Shown piece by piece: positions 5,516-5,980 of a stretch of 5,980 nt of DNA (position 1 is its first letter; each line of letters begins with the position of its first letter). Origin of the DNA: AC-37 sp035275105 (GTDB lineage: Bacteria; Actinomycetota; Thermoleophilia; Solirubrobacterales; Thermoleophilaceae). The notes below the pieces were generated by a model that did no database searches, was not told where the DNA came from, and worked only from the letters and a program-made list of their open reading frames with translations. The DNA is taken from contig DATENL010000172.1 of the NCBI GenBank assembly GCA_035275105.1, positions 1-5,980 on the forward strand. The letters are read 5' to 3'. The position numbers and the translations under genes are program-made.

Positions 5516-5564
5516 CTTGAGTAGCCGGCAACCATAATCAAGGTTGCCCTAAAACCTTGATTAG
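5516..5564 (+). repeat. Operator-like element, downstream copy, 12 bases after the fic stop
   Basis: This is the second copy of the 49-bp element found before fic, in the same orientation and identical to it at 37 of 49 positions by my hand alignment. Half-sites are CTTGAGTA (5516-5523), TAATCAAG (5535-5542) and CTTGATTA (5556-5563), with the same 19- and 21-base offsets as upstream. The palindrome is ATAATCAAGGTT (5534-5545) and AACCTTGATTAG (5553-5564), 11 of 12 positions complementary, again with a 7-base spacer. The forward arm is identical in both copies (12 of 12) while the palindrome spacer is almost wholly different (1 of 7), a pattern expected of protein-contact bases rather than a fresh duplication. 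No plus-strand gene follows it. Confidence 0.75.
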
Positions 5565-5617
5565 CTCGGGAAAGGGCCGCCCCGCGAAATCGTGCTGACG
5601 AAGGCCTCCATCAGCCA

Positions 5618-5642
5618 GGAAGCCGCCCCTCGGGCGGCTTCC
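5618..5642 (-). terminator. Perfect 11-bp hairpin just 3' of tRNA-Ile
   Basis: GGAAGCCGCCC (5618-5628) and GGGCGGCTTCC (5632-5642) are perfectly complementary with a 3-base loop. It starts 4 bases beyond the mature 3' end of the minus-strand tRNA, so it most likely terminates that transcript, and by symmetry could also stop fic transcription from the other side. There is no T-run on either strand. Confidence 0.65.
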
Positions 5643-5646
5643 GTAG

Positions 5647-5720
<74 letters not shown>

Positions 5721-5721
5721 T

Positions 5722-5747
5722 CGGCGCGCGATGATAGAGGCGCGCCG
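5722..5747 (-). terminator. GC hairpin between the ParB-like gene and tRNA-Ile, with a possible tRNA -10 in its loop
   Basis: CGGCGCGC (5722-5729) and GCGCGCCG (5740-5747) form a perfect 8-bp stem. On the minus strand the 10-base loop contains TATCAT (5736-5731), a good -10 match placed 10 bases before the tRNA 5' end. The stem could terminate the ParB-like transcript while the loop hexamer starts the tRNA transcript. No clear -35 element is seen. Confidence 0.4.
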
Positions 5748-5776
5748 CGCGGGCGTGCGGCTTCGCCCGGACGGGC

Positions 5777-5980
5777 CTAGGCCGCGTGGCGGCGGAGGAT
5801 CGCCTCGGCCAGCTCGACCGCGTCGCGCGGGGTCTCGACGTCGAGCTCCACGCGGTAGCCGCGGGCGCGCGGGCGGACCCTGACCTCGCGGCCGAGCGCC
5901 GCGGACAGGGCGTCCTCGGCGGCCCCGAGCGCGTCCGCGAGATCCGGGTGGATCACCACCGGCTCGCGCGCGAAACGGCG
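5777..5980 (-). CDS. ParB/Spo0J-like protein, C-terminal end only
   Basis: The 67 C-terminal residues of a gene that enters from the right edge. The frame is open to base 5980 (RRFAREPVVIHPDLADAL), so the GTG at 5959 should not be taken as a start. The segment ALSAALGREVRVRPRARGYRVELDVETPRDAVELAEAIL resembles the ParB C-terminal dimerisation domain: a helix ending in LG, a basic strand, a Gly-turn, an acidic strand, then a short helix. ParB proteins bind parS and slide as CTP-dependent clamps to segregate chromosomes or plasmids. The N-terminal nuclease-like and helix-turn-helix domains are outside the window, so the identification rests on this short pattern alone. A stand-alone ParB-like regulator is also possible. 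It stops 56 bp before tRNA-Ile on the same strand. Confidence 0.6.
   Translation of the reverse strand, partial: RRFAREPVVIHPDLADALGAAEDALSAALGREVRVRPRARGYRVELDVETPRDAVELAEAILRRHAA

Noticed and set aside
5516..5564. att site or direct repeat from integration into tRNA-Ile
   Set aside because: The element shares no sequence with the tRNA gene, no integrase is present, and the copies differ most in the spacer, unlike an attL/attR core duplication.
5777..5959. Complete 60-residue protein starting at GTG 5959
   Set aside because: The frame stays open to the window edge with fitting residues before it, so this is the tail of a longer gene.

Overview
The window is high-GC DNA with GTG/TTG starts, tight spacing and short secreted proteins of styles I associate with Actinomycetota, most likely class Thermoleophilia (Solirubrobacterales-like). 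That placement is an inference from protein style (five-residue-repeat surface proteins, a DUF4333 lipoprotein, an actinobacterial Fic protein), not from a marker gene. It looks like chromosome: it carries clpP, a tRNA-Ile gene and a ParB-like C-terminus. No gene-free stretch exceeds 300 bases; the longest is 2492-2728.

Layout. At the left edge, on the minus strand, a UDP-sugar epimerase/dehydratase-type extended SDR runs off the window (1-1003), with an intact clpP protease gene upstream of it (1146-1754, minus). Divergent from clpP is an envelope group on the plus strand: a membrane-anchored or secreted protein with a regular five-residue repeat (1853-2491), a possible 21-residue ORF (2520-2585), and a small Trp-rich secreted protein of unknown function (2729-3100) that ends at a strong hairpin (3121-3151). 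Behind the hairpin lies an orphan fragment of a secreted beta domain (3164-3400, probably a remnant), then a VOC-fold protein that lacks the usual metal ligands (3411-3761). A DUF4333 lipoprotein (3780-4106, minus) converges on the VOC gene.

The most distinctive locus is a 434-residue Fic AMP-transferase (4199-5503, plus). It has an N-terminal inhibitory motif, a canonical HPFADGNGRTGR active site and a C-terminal winged-helix-like region. The gene is bracketed by two copies of a 49-bp operator-like element (4150-4198 and 5516-5564). Each copy has three half-sites of TAATCAAG type with identical spacing. The upstream copy touches the GTG start codon and the downstream copy begins 12 bases after the stop. 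The simplest reading is that the Fic protein binds its own flanking sites. The downstream copy has no plus-strand gene to control, so a looping site, an insertion boundary or a leftover promoter are alternatives.

The right end is minus strand: the C-terminus of a ParB/Spo0J-like protein (5777-5980, running off the edge), a hairpin, tRNA-Ile(GAT) (5647-5720) and a second, perfect 11-bp hairpin (5618-5642) that probably ends the tRNA transcript.
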